Shown piece by piece: positions 63,455-64,000 of a stretch of DNA of 64,000 nt. Every line of letters starts with the position of its first letter. The stretch's first letter is position 1. The position numbers were made by a program, and so were the translations under genes. Source of the DNA: Distichodus sexfasciatus (taxonomy: Eukaryota > Chordata > Actinopteri > Characiformes > Distichodontidae); the NCBI GenBank assembly GCA_032718565.1, contig JAVGVS010000019.1, positions 3,522,544 to 3,586,543 on the forward strand. The letters are read 5' to 3'. The notes under the pieces were generated by a model. The model saw only the letters and a program-made list of their open reading frames with translations. It was not told where the DNA came from and did no database searches.

Positions 63455-63770
63455 CAATCCAATCAACTTTATTTATAAAGCACTTTAAAACAAACCAATA
63501 CAGGACCAAAGTACTGTGCAAAAGAATAAATAAGAACACTAGACAAACCAATAAAATACATTAACACATCTCACAAGGTGTCAAAAGCCAGGGTGAAAAA
63601 AACAGGCAGAGAAGAGGCCGGTCTACTCTCTAATGGCAGATCGTTCCAGAGTTTGGGAGCAGCTACAGCAAAAGCACAATCTCCTCTAATCTTACGCTTC
63701 GTCCTGGGTACACTCAGGAACAGATGATCAGCTGACCTGAGCGAGCGTGTCCATGCAACTCTCACTGTTT
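63455..63770 (-). pseudogene. L2-type LINE 3' fragment
   Basis: The minus strand encodes LRSADHLFLSVPRTKRKI then GDCAFAVAAPKLWNDLPLES, the conserved C-terminus of L2-clade reverse transcriptases. It ends in a 3' region containing TTTATAAATAAAGT followed by TTGGA repeats. Only the last 100 codons or so remain. Confidence 0.8.
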
Positions 63771-63789
63771 TTGTGCATTAACGGAATAG

Positions 63790-64000
63790 TGGGTTTATTC
63801 ATTATCCGAACTGCTGAATCCCAGTCGGGGTCGTGGGGGGACCGAAGCCTATCTCAGGAACTTGCTGGCGCAAGGCGGGGACCAAACCTGGGCAGGCGCC
63901 AACACACCACACGGCACACAAACCCACACAATCACACTCACACCTTATGGGGCCAATCGCCAATCAACCTATATTGCATGCCTTTGGACCGTGGGAGCAA
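63790..64000 (-). repeat. SINE family B, reverse, cut by the window edge
   Basis: Runs from the tail (TTCATTATCCGAACTGCTGA, GTCGGGGTCGTGGGG) through GGCGCAAGGCGGGGACCAAA to CTTTGGACCGTGGGAGCAA at the edge. The tRNA-like head is presumably beyond position 64000. Confidence 0.75.

Overview
The window looks like nuclear DNA of a teleost fish. It is AT-rich, has small genes with many GT-AG introns, and carries a typical fish repeat load: tRNA-derived SINEs, V-SINE tails, L2-type LINE fragments, many short hAT-like non-autonomous transposons and long microsatellites. The species cannot be fixed from the sequence alone.

Four protein-coding genes could be assembled exon by exon with matching splice phases. 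From left to right they are: fxyd2 (minus strand, CDS 8466-11648, 5 coding exons, 61 aa); fxyd6 (minus, CDS 17786-25924, 7 coding exons, 97 aa, with a possible non-coding first exon at 32703); tmprss13 (minus, CDS 34293-43459, 12 coding exons, 505 aa); and il10ra, also called crfb7 (plus, CDS 47823-50674 without the signal-peptide exon). The order and the minus-minus-minus-plus orientation match the human 11q23.3 block FXYD2-FXYD6-TMPRSS13-IL10RA, which supports the names. In human the next gene on the left is DSCAML1. A CpG-rich stretch at 240-830 sits where its promoter would be expected, but no dscaml1 coding exon is visible.

The genes do not form a pathway. FXYD2 and FXYD6 are small type I membrane regulators of Na,K-ATPase. 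TMPRSS13 is a type II transmembrane trypsin-like protease. IL10RA is the ligand-binding IL-10 receptor chain that signals through JAK1/STAT3.

Regions: 1-8000 is a CpG island and repeats. 8000-12800 is fxyd2. 12800-15490 is repeats. 15490-33000 is fxyd6 with large introns. 33000-34290 is a pyrimidine tract and spacer. 34290-43500 is tmprss13. 43500-47800 is spacer and microsatellites. 47800-50700 is il10ra. 50700-64000 is almost wholly repeats, with one candidate exon at 62204-62304. The repeats include six hAT-like elements flanked by perfect 8-bp target duplications, a three-layer nest (L2 in hAT in SINE), and a large foldback element full of CGTGGCCACG palindromes around a broken transposase first exon.

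No convincing new biological system was found. The most unusual items are that foldback element, an in-frame stop in the only candidate il10ra signal exon, and the orphan candidate exon near the right edge.
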